From DATJPW01 sp963752855 (lineage in GTDB: Bacteria > Desulfobacterota > Desulfomonilia > Desulfomonilales > Desulfomonilaceae), in NCBI GenBank assembly GCA_963752855.1, contig CAVVZX010000007.1:1-64000 (forward strand): a stretch of DNA of 64,000 nt, given 5' to 3'. This document shows, in pieces, positions 37,782 through 47,112 of the stretch (the stretch's first letter is position 1; every line of letters starts with the position of its first letter). The position numbers and the translations under genes are program-made. The notes under the pieces were generated by a model. It did no database searches and was not told the origin of the DNA. It saw only the letters and a list, made by a program, of their open reading frames with translations.

Positions 37782-39992
37782 ATGAATAGCAGGAATAACA
37801 AATCTGGGTTTCCTAATAGCAACGGAGAAGATTCGGCAGTTCAACGGGATGACCAACCGTCGTGGCCCGCTAAACAAAGTGGTTATGGCGGAGGCTATGG
37901 CTACGGTTACGGTGGATATGACGAGCGCCCTGATGATAGTGATTCTCTTGCACAGTATTGGCAAGCAATAATTTATCGGAAATGGATGGTGGCGGCAGTA
38001 TTGGTGGCCTCTTTGGTCTTAGGCTACGTGTTTGCCCAGACGCGGGTCCCGATCTATCGTTCGACGGCGATGGTCGAAATCGAAAAAGTCTACCCTGCCT
38101 CCGCCCTCATCACAGACCTTTTCAGCCTGTTCGGCCAAGCCGAGACTTTCTATCAAACACAGATTGAGTTACTCAAAAGCCAAAATGTGGTGAACAGGTT
38201 CTTGAACATAATGAGGGAGACGCCGCACAAATCGAAGTCCGGAGAGACTGGCTCTTCCGATGAGCCAAAAACCGCATTATTGAACGCGGCTGTGCAAGGA
38301 GTTCAGGCTACGCCGTTAAAGGGCACCCAGTTGATTGAAGTTCAGATGGAGGCGGATGATCCACGGCTAGCCCAGGAAATGTTGGGAGCCTATTGTCTAG
38401 CCTTCGTAGAGGAGACTCAGCGTAAGAGAAGCGAGCTTGCGGAAAAATTAAGAACTTGGGTGCGCAAGGAGTTGAAAGAGACGGAAAAACAGCTTCGGGA
38501 TTCCGAAAGTGAATTGCATGCCTTTCAGGTAAAACACGGCTTCTTGGACAATGATCCGAATCGCAGCCAGTCCTCCCTTAACCGGGCGGGAGAAACCCTG
38601 GTCCAATCGAAAGACAATAGGCTACAATTGGAAGCTCTTGAAAAGCAAAAGGATCCCGTGTTACCGCCTCAGGCGCAAAATGAGTATCTAAATTCTTTAA
38701 AGAGTCAATTAGCAGCGCTCAAATCCAAATATACATCCATGAGAGCCATTTACACTCCGGATTTTTACAAGATGGAAATACTAAAAAGCGAAATTCAGTC
38801 CTTGGAAGACTCAATCGCTGAAATAGAAAAGAACGCACGGACGTCAGCGCTGGAAACGGCCAAGCAAAAAGAAGCGGTAGCGGGTGAGGCTTATGAAAAG
38901 ACAAAAGAGGATTTGATCAAATTAAGTCCACTGGCGGTCCAGTATCAAGTCCTCAAGCGGATGGTCGACGCCAATCAACAGGTTTATGTCTCGCTTCTTC
39001 AGAAATTCAAGCAGGCTGCCGTTGACAATGAAGTGATGGGAAACAATATAAGGATCTCCAGCGCGCCTACACTACCCAGTGCGGCTATTTATCCCAATAA
39101 GACCAAAATTATGGGAATTGCGGCGCTGCTGGGGCTGCTCGGAGGCATAGCGTGCGCCATAGGTTTTGAGCAGTTGGATCGAACGGTCAAAACGACAGGT
39201 GAGGTCGAGAAACAATTGAATGTTCCGATTCTTGGATTGGTCCCCAAAATAGGTCGTGAGAAACGATATAATCTCAAGGACGCAAAAATTAGCAGCGCAG
39301 AATTCTTGCCGTACGGATTGCCTATATCACCTTTCGCGGATGCCATTAGAATTGTTCAGCATACGGTAGTAGGATTTATTGGAGCGGATTCCGGCGCGGC
39401 AGTCTCGATTTCCAGTGCGCTTCCTCTCGAGGGCAAAACTTTCATAGCCATATCCATGGCCACCGCCGTTGCATCCGAAAACAGGAAGTGCATTATCATT
39501 GACGGCGACATGCGGCGCCCTCGGGTCCAAGAGGTATTTGAAAGAAAGAATGAAGGCCCGGGCCTTACGGATTTGCTCACCGGTAAGATCACGGATATGA
39601 AGAAGGCGGTGCAGAAATCTCATATACCGGGTCTGTTTTTCATGCCCGCCGGAGCGCTTGCCCGGAATCCTGTAGCTCTGCTGAAGAGCCAGACGATGCA
39701 AGATATAGTTGAAGCTTGTAAGAAAGCATTCGATTTCATCATTATCGATGCGCCGCCAATATTGGGACTGGCCGATGCGACCATTATCAGTCGTTACACT
39801 GATGGCCTCATACTTGTGGCAAAACAGGGGCACACTTCAGTCGATGTGCTGCGGCGAGCCCATGACGCGGTAATCAGGGCTCGAGGTCGCCCAATTGGAG
39901 TTGTCCTTAATATGGCCGAGCCCCGGGTCGGTGGACACTACTATTATAATTCCAAGCATTATCAGCGTTATTACCACAAGGACAATGCCTGA
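37782..39992 (+). CDS. Wzc-type polysaccharide co-polymerase / BY-kinase
   Basis: A 736-residue inner-membrane protein. The N-terminus carries a Gly/Tyr-rich stretch (GYGGGYGYGYGGYDERP), then a Wzz chain-length domain between two membrane helices (about 70-90 and 440-460) with long periplasmic coiled coils. The C-terminal bacterial tyrosine kinase has Walker A SALPLEGKTF, Walker A' CIIIDGDMRRPRV and Walker B IIIDAPPILGLADA. A Tyr-rich tail (HYYYNSKHYQRYYHK) is the autophosphorylation cluster. It controls exopolysaccharide chain length and export. Its likely outer-membrane partner, a Wza-like lipoprotein, is at 50639-51776. The RiPP locus begins 23 bases downstream. Confidence 0.9.
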   Translation: MNSRNNKSGFPNSNGEDSAVQRDDQPSWPAKQSGYGGGYGYGYGGYDERPDDSDSLAQYWQAIIYRKWMVAAVLVASLVLGYVFAQTRVPIYRSTAMVEIEKVYPASALITDLFSLFGQAETFYQTQIELLKSQNVVNRFLNIMRETPHKSKSGETGSSDEPKTALLNAAVQGVQATPLKGTQLIEVQMEADDPRLAQEMLGAYCLAFVEETQRKRSELAEKLRTWVRKELKETEKQLRDSESELHAFQVKHGFLDNDPNRSQSSLNRAGETLVQSKDNRLQLEALEKQKDPVLPPQAQNEYLNSLKSQLAALKSKYTSMRAIYTPDFYKMEILKSEIQSLEDSIAEIEKNARTSALETAKQKEAVAGEAYEKTKEDLIKLSPLAVQYQVLKRMVDANQQVYVSLLQKFKQAAVDNEVMGNNIRISSAPTLPSAAIYPNKTKIMGIAALLGLLGGIACAIGFEQLDRTVKTTGEVEKQLNVPILGLVPKIGREKRYNLKDAKISSAEFLPYGLPISPFADAIRIVQHTVVGFIGADSGAAVSISSALPLEGKTFIAISMATAVASENRKCIIIDGDMRRPRVQEVFERKNEGPGLTDLLTGKITDMKKAVQKSHIPGLFFMPAGALARNPVALLKSQTMQDIVEACKKAFDFIIIDAPPILGLADATIISRYTDGLILVAKQGHTSVDVLRRAHDAVIRARGRPIGVVLNMAEPRVGGHYYYNSKHYQRYYHKDNA

Positions 39993-40015
39993 AAGCAGGC
40001 GTAGATAAAGTCGTC

Positions 40016-40336
40016 ATGGAGACAACGCAAGACCCTAACGATCTTGTTATATCGGACATAACGCGAGTATTCACGGCCCGGAATCAGGTCTGGACCGATC
40101 TGGGCAATGAGATAGCTATACTTAACCTGGATACCGGCATCTATTATGGGTTGAATGAAGTGGGCGCGGATGTCTGGAATTTCATTAGCGAACCACGAAC
40201 GGTCCTGCAAATACATGGGCATATCAGAACTCAATACGATGTCGATCCGGACAGGTGCTTTAGAGACCTGGTGGCGCTTCTCAAACAGCTCGCCGAAGCC
40301 GGCTTAATCAAATTACTCCATGAGAATTCCGGATAA
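40016..40336 (+). CDS. Lasso-peptide B1-type PqqD-like RRE protein
   Basis: A 106-residue PqqD-fold protein: VWTDLGNEIAILNLDTGIYYGLNEVGADVWNFI and VDPDRCFRDLVALLKQLAEAGLI. It corresponds to the RiPP recognition element that grips the leader peptide and delivers it to the B2 protease. It overlaps the B2 gene by 17 bases, as in typical lasso operons. It differs from the second PqqD-like protein at 45643. Confidence 0.85.
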   Translation: METTQDPNDLVISDITRVFTARNQVWTDLGNEIAILNLDTGIYYGLNEVGADVWNFISEPRTVLQIHGHIRTQYDVDPDRCFRDLVALLKQLAEAGLIKLLHENSG

Positions 40337-40748
40337 ATTTTTTGAGTTGCCGACACAAGATCAGCGGCTTCTGCTTTACTCATTGGCAATTTTAACTTTA
40401 TTCAAATTTGCTCTCCGCTGGTTTTCTCTTAAGACCATATTGTTTTTCTCTACAAAGTTCCCTCCGTGAATGCCGGTTCCAGGTCTCGGACAAAGGGCCC
40501 GCAGATCGAGTGATTTGGGCGGTTTTAGCCGTGGCTCGACGTATTCCAACTCTTAACAATTGCCTGGCCGCTGGATCTCAGTACGAAATTCCTCTTGAAT
40601 CCCGAGGAGCGCCCGACAGTCTTGAGGATAGAGGGGCGCCAAAGGACATTTCGGACAATTAAAGGCTCACGATCGGTTGGAGAGCGAGAGTGGGCTCCTG
40701 ATCGTTTCGGCCGAAGGCGATCGGAACGTCGCGGCGCCTCTCTGGTGA
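40320..40748 (+). CDS. Lasso-peptide B2 protein, leader protease (frameshifted)
   Basis: ATG 40320 gives IPDKFFELPTQDQRLLLYSL and ILTLFKFALRWFSL, the membrane-proximal N-terminus of B2 transglutaminase-like proteases. Later pieces are in other frames: DRVIWAVLAVARRIPTLNNCLAA with the catalytic Cys, FLLNPEERPTVLRI, and KAHDRLESESGLLI to TGA 40746-40748; the usual His-Ala-Trp appears as HDR. At least two or three frame breaks lie between 40440 and 40680. The enzyme cuts the leader from the lasso precursor. Confidence 0.72.
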
Positions 40749-40760
40749 TGGAGAAAGCAA

Positions 40761-42657
40761 GTGAGTGGGATCGTCGGTGTATTCTTGCGCGATGGGCGTC
40801 CTGTGGACAATCCCGCGCTGGCTAGGATGCTTCAAGCTATGGACTATCGCGGACCTGATGGCTCTTCCATATGGAGTGAAGGAGCTTTGGGACTGGGCCA
40901 TCTGATGCTGTGCAGCACGCCTGAATCGATAGAGGAGAAACTGCCGAAATCCAATGAGACGAGCCGCCTGGTTATCACCGCGGATGCGCGCATTGATAAC
41001 CGAGATGAACTCTTGGCCGGTTTGGCTGTAACGACTGGCCTCCGGCAGGCGATTAGTGACAGCGACCTGATACTCCTGGCGCACGAAAGGTGGGGCGAAG
41101 GAGCGCCTGAGAAACTCATAGGTGACTTCGCTTATTGCATTTGGGATCGCGTCCAAAAGGAACTCTTTTGCTGTAGAGATGCGTTCGGAGTCCGACCCCT
41201 TTATTACTACCTTGAGGATAACATCTTTGCCTTTGCAACGTGAAATAAGACCGTTACTGGAGTTGGGCGAGGTCCCTAGGCGGCTCAATGAGGTTATGGT
41301 AGCAGATTACTTGATAGGGATGGAGGACGATCAGGCCATCACCTTTTACAAAGGTATCTTTCGGCTACCCCCGGCCCATTGCATTACCGTGGGGCCTCGC
41401 AGCGTGAGAATCCGCCGGTATTGGTCTCCCAATCTTTCACAAGAATTGCGATTGAGTTCCGATGAAGAATATGCGGAGGCATTTCGAGACCTGTTTGTGG
41501 AAGCGGTTCGTTGCCGTTTGCGAAGCTGTACCCGGTTGCGACGACTCTGAGCGGCGGTCTGGATTCATCCAGTGTGACATGTGTTGCAAGAGATCTCTTG
41601 AATAGCGGAGAAAAAGAGCCGCTCCGTACCTTATCGATGATTTATGATCACGTTCCGGAGTGTGATGAACGAGAGTTTATAAATATCGTCGTGGCCCAAG
41701 GCGGGGTTGAGCCTTTTTATTTGCCTTCAGACGATGCGGCGCCTTTGCCTTATTTCGATCTCGCCTCCCATAATGATCACGATGATCCGTTCGACGCTCC
41801 AAATTCCTTTCTCATTGCCGGCATGACCGCGCTTTCGGATCTGGGGATTCGGGTGGTGCTGGACGGATTCGACGGAGACAACACGGTATCTCATGGATAT
41901 GCTTATTGGCCTGAATTGGCCTGCAAGGGAAAGTTGATTACCCTGATTCGGGAGGTTCGAGCGCTTTCTTTGAGACAGGACCGTCCTTTCTTGGATTTGC
42001 TTTGGCGCAAGGCCATCAGGCCGCTCACTCCTGCGCTGGTCAGGAGGACGTGGCGTCTGCTAGGAGGATACGGAAATCGCCCCTGGCCGAAACAATCTGT
42101 CATTTCATTGGAATTTGCAAATCGAATAGGACTGGCTGAGCGATATCGCGAGCTTTGCTCATTTGACTTAAAGCCCTTACACGATGCCAGAGAAGATCAC
42201 TGCCACGGCCTTCTCTCGGGCGGTTTGACCCACCACCTGGAATCAACAAATAAAATGGCGGCCAGATTCTCTGTCGAATTCAGACATCCATTTTTCGACA
42301 GGCGATTGGTTGAGTTCTGCCTGGCGCTTCCGCACGGTCAGAAGATTTCAAACGGGTGGACTCGACTGGTATTCCGCAGGGCAATGGCCGGTATACTCCC
42401 GGAAGAAATCCGATGGCGTGTGGGCAAACTGGATTTCCGACCGGCTTTCAATTATGCTATATTGAATGTGGACAGACCTTTGTTGGACCGGATGTTTCGA
42501 GACTGCTCAAAGGCCCTGGAGAGCTATGTGGATCTGACAGGCGTTAAACAGGACTTACAGCGATTTTCTTTCCGATCCGCTGGGACAAGATCCGACTTAC
42601 TTGTTCGTTGCTCTTTCGTTGGGACTGTGGCTGCGACAATCGAGCCTGAGCACGTGA
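40761..42657 (+). CDS. Asparagine-synthetase-like lasso cyclase (three frameshifts)
   Basis: GTG start, MSGIVGVFLRDGRPV; the glutaminase nucleophile Cys2 is Ser, so glutamine hydrolysis is not expected. The N-terminal Ntn-like half continues DYRGPDGSS and FAYCIWDRVQKELFCCRDAFG. After breaks near 41242 and 41530 comes the ATP-pyrophosphatase half with TLSGGLDSSSVTC and VVLDGFDGDNTVSHGY. A third break near 42595 leads to LFVALSLGLWLRQSSLST and TGA 42655-42657. The enzyme adenylates the ring Asp/Glu side chain and closes the macrolactam. It lies directly before the precursor gene. Confidence 0.82.
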
Positions 42658-42659
42658 AG

Positions 42660-42679
42660 CATAAGCGAGTGAGCTTATG
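42660..42679 (+). promoter_or_regulatory. Hairpin between cyclase and precursor genes
   Basis: CATAAGC (42660-42666), loop GAGTGA, GCTTATG (42673-42679): a perfect 7-bp stem two bases after the cyclase stop and 68 bases before the precursor start. Without a T-run it is more likely an mRNA processing or stabilising element that could raise precursor levels relative to the enzymes. Confidence 0.45.
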
Positions 42680-42747
42680 TGACCGGTCAATGAGCGCGTT
42701 TGCCGAGCACGAGGGAAAAAGAATTTCCGGTCGAGAAAGGAGCGGCC

Positions 42748-43041
42748 ATGGCAGGATCGCACGACGAGATCAAAGAACCTGCGGCAATGCGAGAACCGGA
42801 TATGAAGAAGCCCTACTCAACACCGGAACTCATAGTCCACGGCGCTGTGGAAAGAATCACCGAAGAACAGAAGGGCAGCGGTACGCAGGATGGAGGGATC
42901 ATGCCGATCCTACCGACGTTCACGGTAGTCCCCAAAGATGTACTCTTACTCTGCTTACGGTCTTATTATCAAGTGCGCTGTTCCATTGCCGGATCTTGTG
43001 GAGAGCGATGGGCCTGCAGACGTGGTGATGCGGTTTGGTAA
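42748..43041 (+). CDS. Lasso-type RiPP precursor peptide (3' end uncertain)
   Basis: ATG 42748 stands behind AAAGGAGCGGCC. The leader contains the exact lasso motif Y-x-x-P-x-L-x-x-x-G-x(5)-T as YSTPELIVHGAVERIT. If the leader ends one residue after that Thr (Thr at -2), the core is EQKGSGTQDGGIMPIL..., with Asp at position 9, matching a nine-residue macrolactam ring and the spacing in paeninodin-type peptides. The open frame runs to 43041, but the kinase gene starts at 42938 in another frame, so the true end is probably near 42928-42940 and an indel may be hidden in the core. Leader recognition is by the RRE protein at 40016. Confidence 0.72.
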   Translation: MAGSHDEIKEPAAMREPDMKKPYSTPELIVHGAVERITEEQKGSGTQDGGIMPILPTFTVVPKDVLLLCLRSYYQVRCSIAGSCGERWACRRGDAVW

Positions 43042-43833
43042 GGTGGCTTTTACTCGACCGGCCACAATCAAATTCCGATTTTAGCATGCAACTCAAGGGT
43101 GATAGAGCTTATATCTCTTATCGAGGTTTGGGGTCGTGTGAAGTTATTCACGGTCGTGAAATTATCGGCGATCCTGAAAAGAGTATGGACGAGAGCGTTA
43201 TTTCAATCTTGGCTCAGGGACCCGGAATATCCATATTGTTGCACCAGAGAGGTTTTCTCACCTTGCATGCCGGCTGCGTGAAGATTGGGAAGCACGCTGT
43301 CGCATTCATGGGGCCTTCCGGTACCGGCAAATCCACCATCGCAGCGGCCCTGCACGTGAGAGGGCATGGGCTGGTGGCTGATGATGTGACTGTCATCGAC
43401 AACTTCGGCCCGGAACCTGCGGCATATCCTGGGTACCCCGGGCTCCATCTGCTGCCGGATATGGCGGATTTTTTTCGAGATCGACTTGAAAAGCCGGCGA
43501 GAATCGATGCAGACGACCAAAAGGCCAAATATCATGGTCCACCGCGGTTTCTCGCAGTCTCCGGTACCCATCAAAACGGGTCTATCTGGTGTCCGACGGC
43601 CCGAACGTTGAGATTTCACCGTTAAACGGGCATAAGGCGGTGTACAAACTCATCAACAATTCATATTGGATTCGCCTCACCCACGATTTCCGACCGGCTT
43701 CATATTTTCTCCAATGCGCAAGACTGTGCGCGGCAGATCCCTATCAAGAGATTGACGAGGCCCAGAACAGGCTCAGCGCTGTCCGGAACTCGCGAAAATC
43801 GTGGAAGAAGACGTGTACGGAGACCAAGGCTGA
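42938..43833 (+). CDS. HPr-kinase-like peptide kinase (frameshifted)
   Basis: ATG 42938 reads MYSYSAYGLIIKCAVPLPDL; after a break near 43080 the P-loop segment follows: GFLTLHAGCVKIGKHAVAFMGPSGTGKSTIAAAL and LVADDVTVID. A break near 43540 leads to KRVYLVSDGPNVEISPL and WIRLTHDFRPASYFL, and another near 43770 to LAKIVEEDVYG and TGA 43831-43833. HPr-kinase homologues in lasso clusters phosphorylate the C-terminal residue of the precursor (shown for the paeninodin type); the same is inferred here. The next gene begins three bases later. Confidence 0.78.
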
Positions 43834-43835
43834 CA

Positions 43836-45631
43836 ATGAAAATCGTGTTGATTCCTAATCCGGTCCTTGAAGATGGGCGGCCTCGTCCTTACGTGCCGCT
43901 CGGTGTCCTGGCGCTGGCCACGGTCCTCAGAAACGACGGATTTGATGCGGAGATTCTGGATGTCAACGCTATCTGCCAGGATCCTTCGTTTCAAGGGATG
44001 GCCGAAGCGATTGTTGCCGCAAAGCCGGATGTGGTAGGCTTTTCCACATGGTGCAATTACTACTTGGATCTTACGAAGGCTGCCAAGAGGATTCGCGAGA
44101 AATTGCCGGATGTGAAGATTCTGTTCGGTGGTGTTCAGGCCACTCATACGGATCGAGAAACCGTCCGGGCGTTTCCACAAGTCGATGTTGTGGCCCGAGG
44201 AGAGTGCGATCACACGATAAGTGAAATCATTAGCTCCATTCACGATCCGGACAAACTCCGTAGGGTCCGGGGAGTGACTTTCATGAGCCGCGGAACTCCT
44301 GATCAGGACCCCTGATCAAGGGCCGGTAAGGGACCTGGACGCTCTCCCTTTGCCCGATTACAATCTACTTGCTTCCATGAGTGAAATAGACCGGGTTGGC
44401 GTTGATGTCGGCCGCGGCTGCCCTTCAGATGCGGATACTGCGTGTCCAACAGTATGGGAGAAGGAAAGTTCAGGCAGCGATCAGTGAGAGAACGTTGTCA
44501 AGATCGTGAAAAAGGTGAAGGAGGATTATGGAAAAAGCTATTTCCGCTTCGAGCATGACATGCTGACTCTGAATCGGAAATGGCTTCTAGACCTGTGCGA
44601 CTCCCTGGAGACGAGAGAAACTCGATATCACCTGGGAGTGCTTTTCCAGGATCGATACGATAGATGAGGAAATGATGGAGCGCATGGCGGCCGCGGGATG
44701 CAATTCCATCTACTTCGGGATAGAAACCGGGTCGCCTCGAATGCAAAAGCTCCTGAATAAAAGACTGAAGCTGGATCGAGCGCCATCGGTAATCCGCAAG
44801 GTTTGTGATTTCGGAATAGTGGCCAGCAGCGGTTTCATCTTGGGATTTCCGCAGGAGAAAATGTCGGATATAGCTCAAACCATGCGCCTGATGCTGGAGA
44901 TTTATTTCTCGGGCCAAGCCGGCTTTTCGGAAATATCTACCTGGCTTCTCGTTCCTTTTCCGGGCAGTCCCCTGTTTGAGAAATACGGAGGCCAATTGGC
45001 GCTTGACGGACATCTTTCCAATTTCGCCGCGTCTCCCGCAACCTTGGTGGATATTGAGTTCGCAAAGAATCATCCGGAAGTTTTCTCAAGCTTCTATCAC
45101 TTCGTCCCGGAGCATGTGCCCAGAGAAATCTTTGTAAAGGTCGCGCATTTGATGAAAAATATGCTTTGCTTAAGATATACTGCATTTGCGCTCCTCAAGG
45201 ACCCGCAACTTGGCTATCCCGAAAGCCTCCTGGCTCGGATCACGGAATTGCGACTTCCTGACGGAAACATCTTTAGTCACATCGGAAGTCCCGAGACATT
45301 GGCTCAGGTTTCCGGATTTATAGCCGAAGTGATCAATGGATTAGGGTTTGAAGATCACTATATCCATGATTTGATTAAGTACAATGTGACTTTCAATAGC
45401 CTCCAATCGAAAGATACCCGAAGGGTCAACGTTGACCCGAAGTTTCTCGCACGATGTGATGGCATTCATCAAAGAGATTCGGGCCAACGGATTTCGCGAT
45501 CTGCCGAACAAGTCCCACAGAAAGAGTCTGCGGCGGTCTTCAGGAAATTGCCGGACGATGTGGTGGACTGCACAGAATTGCCGGCGGTTTTCAAAATCTC
45601 TCAATCGAACCTACATTTTGGAACATCTTAG
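43836..45631 (+). CDS. B12-binding-domain radical SAM protein (multiple frameshifts)
   Basis: The N-terminal cobalamin-binding fold starts MKIVLIPNPVLEDGRPRPYV and PLGVLALATVLRNDGFDAEI. The radical SAM cluster site is CPFRCGYC once a missing T near 44427 is allowed, followed by FRFEHDMLTLNRKWLLDLC, SIYFGIETGSPRMQKLLNK and SSGFILGFPQEK. Frame breaks occur near 44310, 44427, 44477, 44640 and twice near 45440-45500. Such enzymes often methylate unactivated carbons or rearrange substrates. Location between the kinase and a PqqD-like protein suggests action on the RiPP precursor. Confidence 0.78.
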
Positions 45632-45642
45632 AGGGCGGGCAA

Positions 45643-45939
45643 GTGTCTGTGAATATGAAACCTGTAGCAAACCATAACCTTGTCTTACGCGAAGAATTTG
45701 ACGACTGGGCGATTCTCTTTGATCCTGATTCCGGGGATGGCTTCGGTTTGAACCCGGTCAGCGTATTTATATGGAAGCGATTGGATGGCGCACACACCCA
45801 AAAGCAAATACTTGATGATATTAAACAGAGCTTCGACAATGTCCCCGAAGAGGCTGAAGTTCATTTAAAAGAATTCATTCAGGACCTCATCAACCGCGGT
45901 TTGGCTGGATACGAAATTACCAAGGGCGCAGAAACATGA
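45643..45939 (+). CDS. PqqD-like RRE protein of the radical SAM part
   Basis: A 98-residue PqqD fold: REEFDDWAILFDPDSGDGFGLNPVSVFIWKRLDG and ILDDIKQSFDNVPEEAEVHLKEFIQDLINRGLAGYEI. It overlaps the following SPASM radical SAM gene by four bases and probably hands the substrate peptide to it. From memory of TIGRFAM descriptions, a PqqD-like protein followed by two SPASM radical SAM genes is the ScmD-ScmE-ScmF order of the SynChlorMet cassette; this was not checked by search. Confidence 0.8.
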   Translation: MSVNMKPVANHNLVLREEFDDWAILFDPDSGDGFGLNPVSVFIWKRLDGAHTQKQILDDIKQSFDNVPEEAEVHLKEFIQDLINRGLAGYEITKGAET

Positions 45940-47040
45940 GATTAATGCGAACCCCCAGATCGGTGGATCTCTCTATAACCGCCCGATGCAATTTGAAGTG
46001 CAGCTATTGCAGTCATTTCACCAGTGCGGGCGATGTGAACAAGGAATTGGATACGGATGAATGGCTTCAATTTTTCGAGGAACTCAATCGTTGCGCCGTA
46101 ACCGATGTGTGCTTACAGGGCGGCGAACCTTTCTTACGACAGGATTTCGAGGACCTCGTTCAAGGAATTGTTCGCAACCGAATGCGCTTTTCCGTGCTGA
46201 GCAACGGCACGCTTATTACAGACCAAACGGCCGCTTTTCTGGCGGGAACAAAGAGATGCGATTCGGTTCAGATTTCGATTGACGGTTTCTATAGCCACAA
46301 CTCATGACGCCTTTAGAGGAAAGGGTAACTTTATCAGAGCCCTTGACGGCCTACAATTATTGCGCAAGCATGGCATTCCTACGACTGTTCGTGTCACTAT
46401 ACATCGGAGAAACGTTTCCGAACTCGACAATATAGCGCGTTTCCTTCTGATCGACCTCGCTCTTCCGGAGTTTTCGACCAATTCGGCCACTCACTTCGGT
46501 TTGTGCCGAAAAAACTCAGATCAGGTTCAGCTTACCGTAGAAGAACGCTCTCGAGCCATGGAAACGTTACTAAAGCTATCGAAGGAATATGACGGTCGAA
46601 TATCCGCGCAAGCGGGACCACTTGCGGAAGTTATGAATTGGCGGGAAATGGAGGTTGCTCGCCGAACGGGCAAACGGGACTTCCCTAATGGCGGATATCT
46701 GACCGGCTGCGGCGGCCCAATGAGCAAATTGGCTGTCCGAGCCGATGGTGTCATCGTCCCTTGCGCTCAGATGCCGGACATGGAATTAGGGCTCATCAAC
46801 AGGGATGATCTAAAGGTGATCTGGCAAGATCATCCTGATCTTAATCGTCTGAGAAATCGTGTAAATATTCCTCTCACTCAGTTCGAATTTTGCCGTGACT
46901 GTGAATACATGGGCTACTGCACCGGTAACTGCCCTGCCGTAGCCTCCTCTATGGTCCATGACGCCTGGCAGCCAAGCCCTGACGCATGTTATAGAAAATT
47001 CCTCGAATCAGGCGGCAAACTGCCATGGGGTGAGATCTGA
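45936..47040 (+). CDS. Radical SAM/SPASM peptide-modifying enzyme (frameshifted), ScmE-like
   Basis: ATG 45936. The SAM cluster site is CNLKCSYC, followed by DVCLQGGEPFLRQDFEDL and FSVLSNGTLI, then after a break near 46295 THDAFRGKGNFIRALDGLQLL. The SPASM domain ligands are in GCGGPMSKLAVRADGVIVPC and FCRDCEYMGYCTGNCP. About 367 residues, normal for PqqE-like enzymes. It probably installs a crosslink or other C-H modification on the precursor presented by the adjacent PqqD-like protein. Confidence 0.82.
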
Positions 47041-47112
47041 GATCCGGGGCTCGGATTCCTCTATCTGCAGATCAGGGCAATTAACTTTCCATCGATTCGC
47101 GGGACTTTTCCA

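Noticed and set aside
42940..43041. C-terminal extension of the precursor frame to residue 97
   Set aside because: It overlaps the well-supported start of the kinase gene in another frame for about 100 bases, so the true precursor should end earlier.
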